NCBI GenBank assembly: GCA_021838445.1
Contig: JAKCDU010000014.1
Coordinates: 20,638 to 83,045 of the forward strand
Length of the DNA: 62,408 nt
Direction: 5' to 3'
Source: Actinomycetes bacterium
GTDB lineage: Bacteria > Actinomycetota > Acidimicrobiia > Acidimicrobiales > Palsa-688
The position numbers and the translations under genes were made by a program. Position 1 is the first letter of the stretch. Each line of letters opens with the position of its first letter. This document shows, one piece after another, positions 16,883 through 25,024 of the stretch. The notes under the pieces are model-generated. The model did no database searches. It was not told the DNA's origin and saw only the letters and a list, made by a program, of their open reading frames with translations.

Positions 16883-17677
16883 CTAGAGCTCCTCGGCGAA
16901 GCCGGCCTGGAGCCGGTTGAACACCGTCCAGCCCAGGGCCAGCGCGACCAGGGCGAAGGCCGCCGAGTACCCGAGGTCCACCACTGTGGGGAACTTGCCG
17001 TAGTACATGACCGCCCGGAAGCAGTTGGTCAGCTCGGTCATGGGGTTGACCTTGATGTACTTGGCGTACCGCTTGGCCGACGTGATCGGGTAGATGACCG
17101 GTGTCAGGTAGAACCACACCATGAGCAGGATGGACATGAAGTGCTCTATGTCGCGGAAGTAGACGTTCAGGGCGCTGAGCAACAGGCCGGTGCCCAGAGC
17201 GATGGCCGCGGTGATGGCGACCAGCAGGATCACCATCGGGAGGAAGAGCACCACGTTCCAGTCACCGAACCCCACCAGTACCACCACCAGAAGCCCCATC
17301 TCGATGAAATGGGTGACGACGGCGGCGCTGACGGTGGCGGCCGGCAGCAGACGCCGATCGAAGAACGTCTTCGAGATGAGGGAGGCGTTGCCCACGATGG
17401 AGCCGATCGAACCCATCAGGGCGGTGGAGAAGAACGTCCAGGGCAGGAGCCCGCACATGAGCCACAGGGAGAAGACGTTGAGCCCCCGCACCCCCGGCGG
17501 CGGTGACGCCTTGAGGAACAGCTTGAAGACGATGGTGTACACCGTCATGGTCGCCAGCGGGGTCACCAGCGACCAGGCCCAGCCGAGGAACGACCGCTTG
17601 TACTTGGAGCGCAGCTCGCGCAACGCCAAGTTGAGCAGCAGCTCGCGATTGTCGCGGTAGCTCGAGACCAGGGTCAC
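16883..17677 (-). CDS. ABC-2 type polysaccharide export permease (Wzm/TagG-like)
   Basis: A 264-residue membrane protein with about six spans. The N-terminal LALRELRSKYKRSFLGWAWS is the family signature of O-antigen, teichoic-acid and galactan exporters. VWFYLTPVIYPI near the C-terminus is also typical. The expected ATP-binding partner (Wzt/TagH) is not adjacent; a coiled-coil gene lies upstream instead. The start is GTG. It probably exports a lipid-linked glycan, with the ATPase encoded elsewhere. Confidence 0.87.
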   Translation of the reverse strand: MTLVSSYRDNRELLLNLALRELRSKYKRSFLGWAWSLVTPLATMTVYTIVFKLFLKASPPPGVRGLNVFSLWLMCGLLPWTFFSTALMGSIGSIVGNASLISKTFFDRRLLPAATVSAAVVTHFIEMGLLVVVLVGFGDWNVVLFLPMVILLVAITAAIALGTGLLLSALNVYFRDIEHFMSILLMVWFYLTPVIYPITSAKRYAKYIKVNPMTELTNCFRAVMYYGKFPTVVDLGYSAAFALVALALGWTVFNRLQAGFAEEL

Positions 17678-17687
17678 GACCTCCAGC

Positions 17688-18221
17688 CTAGGAGGGGGAC
17701 CGTTCCTCCTCCAGACGGGCCACCCGGGTGCGCAGCTCGGCCACCTCCGTTTCGAGGCCGGCCACGTAGTCGCAGATGGCGGTGCCCATCCACGACGTGC
17801 TCTCCCCCAGTTCGGTCAGCTGCTCGGTGAGGTGGAGTACGTAGAACCGGGTGAGGACAGCCACCCCCCGCTTGACCAGGGCCGTGACCCGCCGACGGGA
17901 GTGGGTCGGGACGTCGGGGTTGATGCGGGCCGTGGCCGCCACCATGGACACCGCCTTGCGGGCCCGGCCGGCCGGGGTCTTCGCTACGCCCATGTCCTCG
18001 GCCCGACGTCGGACCTGGTCCAGGTACCCGGGGCGGGCCGCCTCGAGGCGGGCTACGGCGGCCTCGCGGTCCTCGTCCCGGTACTGCGGGGTGGACCGCG
18101 GCGCGTCACTCCCGACCGGGCCACTCGGCCGCCCGACGGGGGCCGGGTCGCGACGCTCGGGGCCGTCGTCGACGGCCGCCGGTCTCCGCACGGGGGTCTC
18201 GGGCTCAGGAGGGGGCGTCAT
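17688..18221 (-). CDS. Coiled-coil protein of unknown function
   Basis: A 177-residue soluble protein. The first ~45 residues are Pro/Arg-rich and probably disordered; the middle is helical, and the C-terminus ends in a heptad stretch (VAGLETEVAELRTRVARLEE). No catalytic motif is seen. It lies 10 bases upstream of the ABC-2 permease on the same strand, so it is likely co-transcribed with it. A scaffolding role in glycan assembly is possible but not shown. Confidence 0.65.
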   Translation of the reverse strand: MTPPPEPETPVRRPAAVDDGPERRDPAPVGRPSGPVGSDAPRSTPQYRDEDREAAVARLEAARPGYLDQVRRRAEDMGVAKTPAGRARKAVSMVAATARINPDVPTHSRRRVTALVKRGVAVLTRFYVLHLTEQLTELGESTSWMGTAICDYVAGLETEVAELRTRVARLEEERSPS

Positions 18222-18245
18222 CAGCTCCGACGGTACCCTGCCCGA

Positions 18246-19352
18246 ATGGTGCTGCGAGTAGCCCTCGACGGTGAGCCGCTACTCGGCCGGCGGACCGGGG
18301 TGGGCAAGTTCGTCGAAGGTCTCCTGTCGGCCCTCGCCGGCCGGCCCGGCCTGGACCTTGGCGTCTTCGCCATCACCTGGCGTATGCGCCCCGAGCTGGA
18401 ACGCCAACTGCCGCCCGGCAGCCGCCTCATCGGGCGGCCGATGCCGGCTCGGCCGCTGCGCCGGGTGTGGGAGGCGGGGCTCGACGTGCCCGCCGAATGG
18501 TTCACCGGTCGCCTGGACGTCCTCCACGGCACCAACTCGATCGTCCCCCCGACCCGCCGGGCCGCCCGGGTGGTCACGGTGCACGATCTTTCTCCCCTCC
18601 GCTACCCGGAGGTATGCGAGCCGGCCACTCTCGCCTACCCCGATTTCATCCGGCGGGCCATCGCCGGCGGGGCCTTCGTGCACACCGACTCGGAGTTCGT
18701 GGCCGCCGAGGTGACGGAGGCTTTCGGCGCTCCCGCCGACCGGGTGAGGGCCATCCACCCGGGCATCCCTCCGCTGGCCGACAGCGGGCGGGCGCCCGAT
18801 CTCCCCTTCCCCCGCTACGTCCTGGCGATAGGCACGGTGGAGCCCCGCAAGGACTACCCGGGGCTGTTGCGGGCTTTCGACGAGTTGGCCGGACGCCACC
18901 CCGACGTGGGACTGGTGATCGTCGGCGCCGACGCGTGGGGGGCCTCGCAGTTCGCCGAGGCTCTCTCGGCGTCGCCCCACCGGGACCGGGTCGTGCGCCC
19001 CGGGTACCTGAGCGACGCCGATGTCGGGGCACTGCTGCGGGCCGCGACGGTCCTCGCCTACCCGTCGCGCTACGAGGGATTCGGCTTTCCTCCGCTGCAG
19101 GCCATGGCCGCCGGCGTACCGGTGGTCGCCACAGCCGCCGGATCGATACCGGAGGTGGTCGGCGACGCCGCGGTTGTGGTCCCGGTCGGCGACAGCGCGG
19201 CGTTGGCCGAGGCCCTGGAGCGGGTCCTCGACGACCACGTCCACGCCGAGCAACTAGGTCGGGCGGGACGGGAGCGGGCGGCGCGGTTCACCTGGGAGGC
19301 GCTCGGCCAAGCGATGGTCGGACTCTACGAGGAGGCCGTCCAGTCGATGTGA
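18246..19352 (+). CDS. GT4-family glycosyltransferase
   Basis: A 368-residue GT-B enzyme. The N-terminal domain opens VALDGEPLLGRRTGVGKFVEGLL and contains a VVTVHDLSPLRYPE segment. The C-terminal domain has YVLAIGTVEPRKDYPGLL and the GT4 donor motif PSRYEGFGFPPLQAMAAGVPVV, with E-x7-E-type spacing. It resembles mannosyl/rhamnosyl transferases of surface glycans. The ATG at 18246 is divergent from the coiled-coil gene by 24 bases. Its 3' end overlaps the convergent membrane protein by 28 bases. Confidence 0.9.
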   Translation: MVLRVALDGEPLLGRRTGVGKFVEGLLSALAGRPGLDLGVFAITWRMRPELERQLPPGSRLIGRPMPARPLRRVWEAGLDVPAEWFTGRLDVLHGTNSIVPPTRRAARVVTVHDLSPLRYPEVCEPATLAYPDFIRRAIAGGAFVHTDSEFVAAEVTEAFGAPADRVRAIHPGIPPLADSGRAPDLPFPRYVLAIGTVEPRKDYPGLLRAFDELAGRHPDVGLVIVGADAWGASQFAEALSASPHRDRVVRPGYLSDADVGALLRAATVLAYPSRYEGFGFPPLQAMAAGVPVVATAAGSIPEVVGDAAVVVPVGDSAALAEALERVLDDHVHAEQLGRAGRERAARFTWEALGQAMVGLYEEAVQSM

Positions 19353-21205
19353 TACCACTCGATCATGCTGCCTACCTGCGCGTCGGGCGGTCGTCCCACC
19401 AGCCATGTGAAGAACCCGACGGGATCGGCGCCGACCGGTTGGACCACCACCGCGGTGACCTCCCAGCTGTGCAACTGGGACGTCAGAGCAGCCCGGAGCT
19501 GAGGGGTACGGGCCACCGGCTGGCTCTGCTCCAGGGCCTGGAGGGTGAGTATGGTCTCGGTCGGCTCGAAGAACTGGGATCCCGACGGCTGCTGGGGCAC
19601 CACGAAGTAACCGCCCGGCATGTAGAAGCGGAAGTCCGCCTCGGCCTGCCAGTTCATGGCCACGCTGTTGACCGGTGTAGCCGGCGGGTACACGAGGGTG
19701 ACCTCGCCCGGCGACAGGGCATCCACCGCTGGAGTGCTGAAGAAGGCGGGGGTGCCGACGGTGCCGACGGCCACCGGCCAGGTTGGGGTCAGAGGCACGA
19801 AGACGGCCGCCGCCAGCAGGGCCGGCATCCACAACCGACCCCGCTCACGACGCAGGGCCTCGAGGGCCAGGCCCAGCACCAGCGCCGCGAACAGGGCGAC
19901 GTACAACGTGTAGCGGACCGGGAAGCTGTCGTTGAACAGCGGAATCTTGTAGAGCAGCGCGCCGGGGAGCACGAAGTTGCGGGTCGTGGTGGCGAAGCGG
20001 GCCAGGCCGATGTGGAGGCGGACCCCGAGGGTGAGCACGAAGGCGATGACGGCCATCACCGCCGCCACCCGCACGGCCCGCTTCTTGACCACGAACGGGG
20101 CGACGATGACCGTGAGCACGAGGAAGGGACCCAGGTAGGAGCCGTTCTCCGAGACGTTCCCCCCGATCTTGTCGCCCAGGGCCCGCAGGTGCGGAGTGCC
20201 GAACCTCATCAGGGAGGTCGGCAGGAGAGGCCCGAGCAGCGCCGAGTCGTAGATCCGGAACCCGGCTATCACCCCGTGGATGTGATAAGCGCCGAGGACA
20301 GCCTCGTAGGCCGGCCAGGCCAGCAGCACCACGGCCACGGCGGTGCCCGCCCCGATGCCGCGGGCGGCGTGGGGCAGTCGGGCGGCTATCTCGTGGCGGC
20401 GCCACACCGCCAGCACGGCCACGGCGATGACCGAGAAGAGCACGGTGGTGGCGAATATCTCCGTGGAGATGAGGAACTGGGCGGCCATCAGGACGCCGAG
20501 GAGCACGCCGCGCCCGACCGGGTTGCGGCGCTGGCGGACGAAGAGGTCGTCGAGCAGCAGGAACACCAGGGGGGGAATCGGAACGAAGGACAGGTTCAGG
20601 TGACCGAAGCCCTGGGCGACCATGTAGGGCGAGTAGCCGTAGAGCAGGCCGGCGGCGAAGGCACCCGGCCGCCACTCGATGTAGCGGCGGGCCAGCAGGT
20701 AGCCGGCTGACGCTGACAGGGGGTAGGCCAGTATCAACAGGAGGTTGACGCTGGCGTAGGGCCCGAACAGGACCGTGATCGGCGACATCACCAGGCCCAG
20801 GCCCAGGACCGAGGTGTCGTCCATGAGGTTGACCCCGAAGGGCACGTTGGCCGCGTGGGTTATGAACGGGTTGTGCCCGTGGGCCAGGGCGTAGGGTACC
20901 CAGGCCACGCACCAGTTGTACTTGGCCAGGTCACCGGCTCCGTACTCCGGCTCGGAGGTGGCCAGGTGCGGCAGGACGTGCCAGAACGAGACCAGGGCCG
21001 GGACCAGGTACAAGGATGAGACCAGCAGACCGACGCCGACCGAGAAGCTCGACGGGCGCCGGGCGTGACGGCCCCGCGCCCCCACCGACGGCGAGTCCGT
21101 ACGGGAAGCGCCACCGGGGAACGACGAAGGATCGGGGCCGGTGCGGAGCGCGGCGGAGTGGGTGTGACGGCGGGCCCAGGGCCAGCGACGCCGTGCTGCG
21201 ACCAT
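19325..21205 (-). CDS. Large polytopic membrane protein, glycosyltransferase-C-like
   Basis: About 626 residues with roughly 11-13 predicted spans, from LLVSSLYLVPALVSFW to MPALLAAAVFVPLTP, then a soluble outside domain of ~120 residues. Long loops, such as HNPFITHAANVPFGVNLMDD, resemble GT-C family membrane sugar transferases or DUF6541-like proteins. No definite DxD is visible in loop 1, so catalysis is unproven. The first ~45 residues are basic and cytoplasmic. The ATG at 21205 is likely; a much longer open frame upstream is antisense to the NrfD gene. Position next to a GT4 supports surface glycan work. Confidence 0.75.
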   Translation of the reverse strand: MVAARRRWPWARRHTHSAALRTGPDPSSFPGGASRTDSPSVGARGRHARRPSSFSVGVGLLVSSLYLVPALVSFWHVLPHLATSEPEYGAGDLAKYNWCVAWVPYALAHGHNPFITHAANVPFGVNLMDDTSVLGLGLVMSPITVLFGPYASVNLLLILAYPLSASAGYLLARRYIEWRPGAFAAGLLYGYSPYMVAQGFGHLNLSFVPIPPLVFLLLDDLFVRQRRNPVGRGVLLGVLMAAQFLISTEIFATTVLFSVIAVAVLAVWRRHEIAARLPHAARGIGAGTAVAVVLLAWPAYEAVLGAYHIHGVIAGFRIYDSALLGPLLPTSLMRFGTPHLRALGDKIGGNVSENGSYLGPFLVLTVIVAPFVVKKRAVRVAAVMAVIAFVLTLGVRLHIGLARFATTTRNFVLPGALLYKIPLFNDSFPVRYTLYVALFAALVLGLALEALRRERGRLWMPALLAAAVFVPLTPTWPVAVGTVGTPAFFSTPAVDALSPGEVTLVYPPATPVNSVAMNWQAEADFRFYMPGGYFVVPQQPSGSQFFEPTETILTLQALEQSQPVARTPQLRAALTSQLHSWEVTAVVVQPVGADPVGFFTWLVGRPPDAQVGSMIEWYHIDWTASS

Positions 21206-21267
21206 CCCCGGGAGGCTAGCCAAGGGCCGGTCCCGGGACCGGGACCCAACATCGCGGCTACGGGCGA

Positions 21268-22302
21268 TCAGGCCGAGGGGGAACCGGGGCGCGCCGCGAG
21301 ACGCGCCCGCTGCGGCTCCACGGTGTAGCGCGGGTCCTCCGCCGACTGTACGCCGGCCTGGAAGACACCGAAGCGGGTGAGCGCCGACCCGGCCAGCAGG
21401 CAGGCTCCCGCCGCGGCTGACGCCAGCCTGGAGCGCCGCCCCACCACGGCCCCGGTGGTGCCGGCCACCGTCAGGGTCTCGGCCGCCTTCATCAGACGGC
21501 CGGCCCGTCCCTGGTCGTAGGTCTCGGCGGGCAGGCCCATCCGGGCCTTCATGACCCGCAGGGCGGTCAACTCGGCCACCGCTCCGGTGACCGCGAGGCG
21601 CCGCGCCGGGGCGGCTCGCATCGGCGGAACGGTCAGCAGCCCCAAACCTCCTGACGCCGAGCCGGCCGACCCGGCGAAGAGGAACGGCATCTCGCGGTAG
21701 CCCCCGTGCCAGGCCGGCACTGCGGTGTCGGCGACCAGTACCCCGGTATAGGTGGTGACCACCGGTCCTATCAGTCCGGCGGTCACCGAAGCGGCCTTCT
21801 GCAGCGGTCGCCGGGCGGAGGCGAGCGGGCCCGGCAGGGGGACCACATCGAGGACGGCGGCGGCGATGGCGGCGGGGCCGTACACCGAAAGGATCCACGA
21901 GCCGACGCTCATCGGGGACGACGGCTTGAAGACCCGCAACATGTTGTAAAAGCGGCCCGGGCGCCCAAGATCGTGTACCAGTGCGACCAGCGACAGGCCG
22001 ATCGCCCCTGCGGCACCCATGCGCAGAGGGCGGCCCAGTCCCTCGATCCCTTTGGCCTCGGTGGCCGCCGCCAGCGCCGAGGACCCCCCCGCCAGTCCTC
22101 CGAGGAAGAGGTAGCCGGCGATGTCGAGTGCGGCCCAGGTCGGCGGGTTGAGGACGGGTTGGCCGTAATAGGAGCGCCCCGCGTCGGTGTCGGGCCGGCC
22201 CCGACGCCCGCGAGCCTCGCCGTCGGGAAAGCCCCGACGACCATCGGCGGGCCGGGGACCGCCGGCGGGGTGTGACCCCGCTCCGGGGCTCACGGCCGGC
22301 AC
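21268..22302 (-). CDS. NrfD/PsrC-type membrane subunit of a molybdopterin-like oxidoreductase
   Basis: A 344-residue multi-span protein. Motifs are PTWAALDIAGYLFLGGLAGGSS, LVHDLGRPGRFYNMLRVFKPSSPMSVGSW and later GVLVADTAVPAWH, all characteristic of NrfD quinone-interacting subunits. The first ~45 residues are Gly/Arg/Pro-rich, so the true start may be downstream of the GTG at 22302. It lies 25 bases after the FdhB-like gene. Together they would pass electrons between Fe-S clusters and the quinone pool. No catalytic subunit is next to them. Confidence 0.87.
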   Translation of the reverse strand: MPAVSPGAGSHPAGGPRPADGRRGFPDGEARGRRGRPDTDAGRSYYGQPVLNPPTWAALDIAGYLFLGGLAGGSSALAAATEAKGIEGLGRPLRMGAAGAIGLSLVALVHDLGRPGRFYNMLRVFKPSSPMSVGSWILSVYGPAAIAAAVLDVVPLPGPLASARRPLQKAASVTAGLIGPVVTTYTGVLVADTAVPAWHGGYREMPFLFAGSAGSASGGLGLLTVPPMRAAPARRLAVTGAVAELTALRVMKARMGLPAETYDQGRAGRLMKAAETLTVAGTTGAVVGRRSRLASAAAGACLLAGSALTRFGVFQAGVQSAEDPRYTVEPQRARLAARPGSPSA

Positions 22303-22327
22303 CGCCGGCGGCCGATCCGAGGCGACT

Positions 22328-23161
22328 TCATCGGGCCGCGGCCACGACCGTCGCGGCCAGGGCCAGGGCAGCCACGGCGGCCCGCTTCCACATGGACGGC
22401 AGATCCCGAGTGGTCACCACCGGTTCGGGGGGCAGCCCGTAGACCTCGGGCTCGTCGAGGAGCAGGAAGAACGCTCCCGTGCCGCCCACCCCGTCACCGG
22501 GGTCGTCCCCGTACAAGCGGGCCCCGGCCACGCCCCGGCGGTGGAGGACTTCGACCCGGTCGGCGGCCTCGGCCCGCAGGACGTCGAGCTCCCCGAACTG
22601 GATGGACCGGGTCGGGCAGGCCTTGGCACAGGCCGGCTCCATGCCCACCTTGAGGCGGTCGTAGCACAGGGTGCACTTCCAGACCCGGCCGTCCTCCTTC
22701 CGCTGGTCGATCACCCCGTAGGGACAGGCGGGTACGCAGTAACCGCAGCCGTTGCAGACGTCGGACTGGACCACCACGGTGCCGAACTCGGTCCGGAAGA
22801 GTGCGCCGGTGGGGCAGACGTCGAGACAGGCCGCCCGGGTGCAGTGCTTGCATACGTCCGAGGACATGAGCCAGCGCAGTTCCCCGCCAGCGGCGGGGAG
22901 GCCGTCACCTGCGGGGAGGCCGTCACCCGCCCCCGGCGCGGGGTGGCGCTGCTCTATGAAGGCCACGTGGCGCCAGGTGTCAGCGCCGAGGCCCCAGGAA
23001 TTGTCGTAGGAGAAGCCGGAGAAGCGCAGCCCGTCGTCGGGTACGTGGTTCCACTCCTTGCACGCCACTTCGCACGCCTTGCAGCCGATGCAGACCGACG
23101 TGTCGGTGAAGAAACCCATCCGCGGCCCGCTGTCGGCCCAGCCCGCATCCGTCGCAACCAT
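22328..23161 (-). CDS. Four-cluster ferredoxin subunit, formate dehydrogenase beta-like
   Basis: A 277-residue electron-transfer subunit. Four 4Fe-4S sites are visible: CIGCKACEVACKEW, CKHCTRAACLDVCP, CNGCGYCVPACPYG, and CTLCYDRL with CAKACPT. The GLGADTWRHVAFIEQ region and a C-terminal hydrophobic stretch (AALALAATVVAAA) resemble FdnH/FdhB membrane-anchored beta subunits. A short internal 18-bp duplication inserts GDGLPA-type residues. It is followed by the NrfD gene, but no molybdopterin alpha subunit precedes it; the upstream neighbour is a divergent GNAT. Confidence 0.9.
   Translation of the reverse strand: MVATDAGWADSGPRMGFFTDTSVCIGCKACEVACKEWNHVPDDGLRFSGFSYDNSWGLGADTWRHVAFIEQRHPAPGAGDGLPAGDGLPAAGGELRWLMSSDVCKHCTRAACLDVCPTGALFRTEFGTVVVQSDVCNGCGYCVPACPYGVIDQRKEDGRVWKCTLCYDRLKVGMEPACAKACPTRSIQFGELDVLRAEAADRVEVLHRRGVAGARLYGDDPGDGVGGTGAFFLLLDEPEVYGLPPEPVVTTRDLPSMWKRAAVAALALAATVVAAAR
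22893..22928 (-). repeat. Two-copy 18-bp tandem duplication inside the ferredoxin subunit
   Basis: Units at 22893-22910 and 22911-22928 are nearly identical with the shared core GCGGGGAGGCCGTCACC. The period is a multiple of three, so the frame is kept and six residues (roughly AGDGLP) are duplicated in a loop between clusters. It is probably a recent slippage event. Confidence 0.8.
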
Positions 23162-23239
23162 GGCGCCTCCTTCATACCCAAAGCTGCGGGTTCCATTCAG
23201 GCGAAAGTGATCGGTCGCAGAAAATATAGGGTCTTGTGG

Positions 23240-23851
23240 ATGCCACCTCCTCATGACGGCCCGGGCCGGGACGAGAGGTCCGATCCCCTCCGGGTGGCGG
23301 CCATCGCTGCCCGCGGCTTTCACGACGACCCGGTCATGTCGTGGGTCTTCCCCGATCCGATCGACCGGACCGCCGCCCTCGAGCTGTCCTTCGAGCGGCT
23401 GGCCCTCCGTTTCGCCGCTCGGGACGGTCGCATCGACGTCCTCGACGATGCCTGCACGGCCCTCTGGCTGGGCCCCGACCCGCCGCCTGCGCCCGACGAG
23501 CCGACCCCTCCGTCGGACCGGCCGTGGCACCTGCTCACCCCTCAGGCCATGGAGCGGTTCTCCGTGCTGGGTGCGGCCATGGAGGCTTCCCACCCTGTGG
23601 AACCGCACTGGTATCTGGGGGTCGTCGCCTCGCTGCCCGACCAGCAGGGCCGGGGGCTGGGACAGCGGATCCTCGAGCCGGTGCTGCGCGACTGCGACGA
23701 CCGCGGCGTCCCCGCCTACCTGGAGTCGTCGAACGCCCGGAATCTTCCCTTCTACTTCCGGCTGGGCTTCGCGCCGGTGGGCGAGATCACCATCCCCGAC
23801 GGCCCTTCTCTGTATCCGATGTGGCGGGCACCGGGAGCGGCCACCGGCTGA
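23240..23851 (+). CDS. GNAT-family N-acetyltransferase
   Basis: A 203-residue protein. Acetyl-CoA binding is marked by WYLGVVASLPDQQGRGLGQRIL, and the C-terminal VPAYLESSNARNLPFYFRLGFAPVGEI is the classic GNAT end. The N-terminus AARGFHDDPVMSWVFPD is common in actinobacterial GNATs. ATG at 23240 is chosen; the AT-rich stretch just upstream (GAAAATATAGGG) is a likely promoter shared with the divergent FdhB-like gene. Substrate unknown. Confidence 0.87.
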   Translation: MPPPHDGPGRDERSDPLRVAAIAARGFHDDPVMSWVFPDPIDRTAALELSFERLALRFAARDGRIDVLDDACTALWLGPDPPPAPDEPTPPSDRPWHLLTPQAMERFSVLGAAMEASHPVEPHWYLGVVASLPDQQGRGLGQRILEPVLRDCDDRGVPAYLESSNARNLPFYFRLGFAPVGEITIPDGPSLYPMWRAPGAATG

Positions 23852-23957
23852 GCCACCGGCTGGGCCACCGGCTCGGCCCGACACTCGGGGCGGCTCCGCC
23901 CGGTCCCGCACCGGCATGCTAAGAAGTGGCCCGATCGAAGCGATCCGGAGGGGGAAC

Positions 23958-24998
23958 ATGCGCGCAGTCAGGGTGGTGCGTCACGCGCGCCCAACCGAGG
24001 CCGTCGAGGTGCAGGAGACCGACGTGCCAGAACCCGCCCCCGGCATGGTCGTCGTGAAGGTGGCCGCGGCATCCCTCAACTTCGGTGACATCGCCCGCAG
24101 CCGGGGGACCCTGGCCAGCGTCATGGCCGAGCCGCCCTTCACGCTGGGTATGGACGCATGTGGGGTCGTCGAGGCAGCCCCTGATGACGCCGGCCACCTG
24201 GTCGGGAGGAGAGTGATGGCCATCACCCACATGGCCATGGGGGGAATGGCGGAGTACGCCCTGGCCCCGGTCACGTCGGTCTTCGAGGTACCAGACGAGC
24301 TCGACGACGCCGAAGGGGCGGCGTTCGTGCTGCCGTTTCACACCACCTACCTGGCTCTGCACCCACGGGGCCGCCTGGCCGCCGGCGAGACGGTACTGAT
24401 CACCGCCGCCGCCGGCGCCCTCGGAACGGCGGCCGTCCAACTGGCCAAAGCGGCCGGGGCCCGGGTCATCGCCGTCGCCGGCGGACCCGAGAAGCTCGAG
24501 TTGTGCCGGCGGCTGGGCGCCGATGTGCTGGTCGACCACGGCAGCGACGACATCTTCGAGCGGGTGATGGAGGCGACCGGCGAGCAGGGGGCCGAGGTGG
24601 TCCTCGACCTCGTCGGCGGCGATCTCACCGAGAAGCTCTGGACATGCGTCGCCTACGCCGGACGGTACCTGCCGGTCGGCTTCAACGACGACCCCCAGGC
24701 CGGCATGACCGGCCGACCCCTCCGCCGGGTCTCCATGGGCAACTTCTCAGTGGTGGGCGTGATCCTGTCCTACGCCCCGCAATCCAAGCTGATGCGCCAG
24801 TTCGGCGTGGTTCCCAATCCCCCGGACCTCGGGCCCCGGGTGCACGAGGCCCTCTGCCAACTCGTGCGAGATGGCCGGGTGCGACCCCATATCGGTCGGC
24901 GCATCTCCCCCGAGCAGGTCGCCGGCGCCCTCGAGGACCACGAGCAGCGGCGCACGACGGGCCGGACGGTGGTCGTGTTCGACGGTTCGGTTCACTGA
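23958..24998 (+). CDS. Zinc-independent MDR oxidoreductase (quinone reductase-like)
   Basis: A 346-residue medium-chain dehydrogenase/reductase. Motifs are SLNFGDIARSRG, the AEPPFTLGMDACGVVE segment, and the NADPH site ITAAAGALGTAAVQLAKAAGARVIAV, followed by LGADVLVDHG. Structural zinc cysteines are absent, matching the NADPH:quinone reductase/enoyl reductase branch. A GGAGGGGG ribosome site precedes the ATG by about 4-8 bases. It is followed by a sulfotransferase 26 bases downstream. Confidence 0.9.
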   Translation: MRAVRVVRHARPTEAVEVQETDVPEPAPGMVVVKVAAASLNFGDIARSRGTLASVMAEPPFTLGMDACGVVEAAPDDAGHLVGRRVMAITHMAMGGMAEYALAPVTSVFEVPDELDDAEGAAFVLPFHTTYLALHPRGRLAAGETVLITAAAGALGTAAVQLAKAAGARVIAVAGGPEKLELCRRLGADVLVDHGSDDIFERVMEATGEQGAEVVLDLVGGDLTEKLWTCVAYAGRYLPVGFNDDPQAGMTGRPLRRVSMGNFSVVGVILSYAPQSKLMRQFGVVPNPPDLGPRVHEALCQLVRDGRVRPHIGRRISPEQVAGALEDHEQRRTTGRTVVVFDGSVH

Positions 24999-25024
24999 GC
25001 GGCGGCGAGGGGGAGGGAGCAGCG

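Noticed and set aside
18467-20710. Very long open frame on the plus strand (about 747 codons)
   Set aside because: It runs antisense to the polytopic membrane protein and out of frame through the GT4 gene. The product is Arg/Gly/Gln-rich with no motif; long chance frames are common at this GC content.
21206-21898. N-terminal extension of the large membrane protein by ~230 residues
   Set aside because: The extension is antisense to the NrfD gene, is Arg/Gly/Pro-rich and has no membrane spans, whereas the real protein begins its first span after the ATG at 21205.
22328-23161. Search for a selenocysteine formate dehydrogenase catalytic subunit
   Set aside because: No molybdopterin subunit, in-frame TGA with flanking motif, or SECIS-like hairpin was found near the FdhB-like gene.
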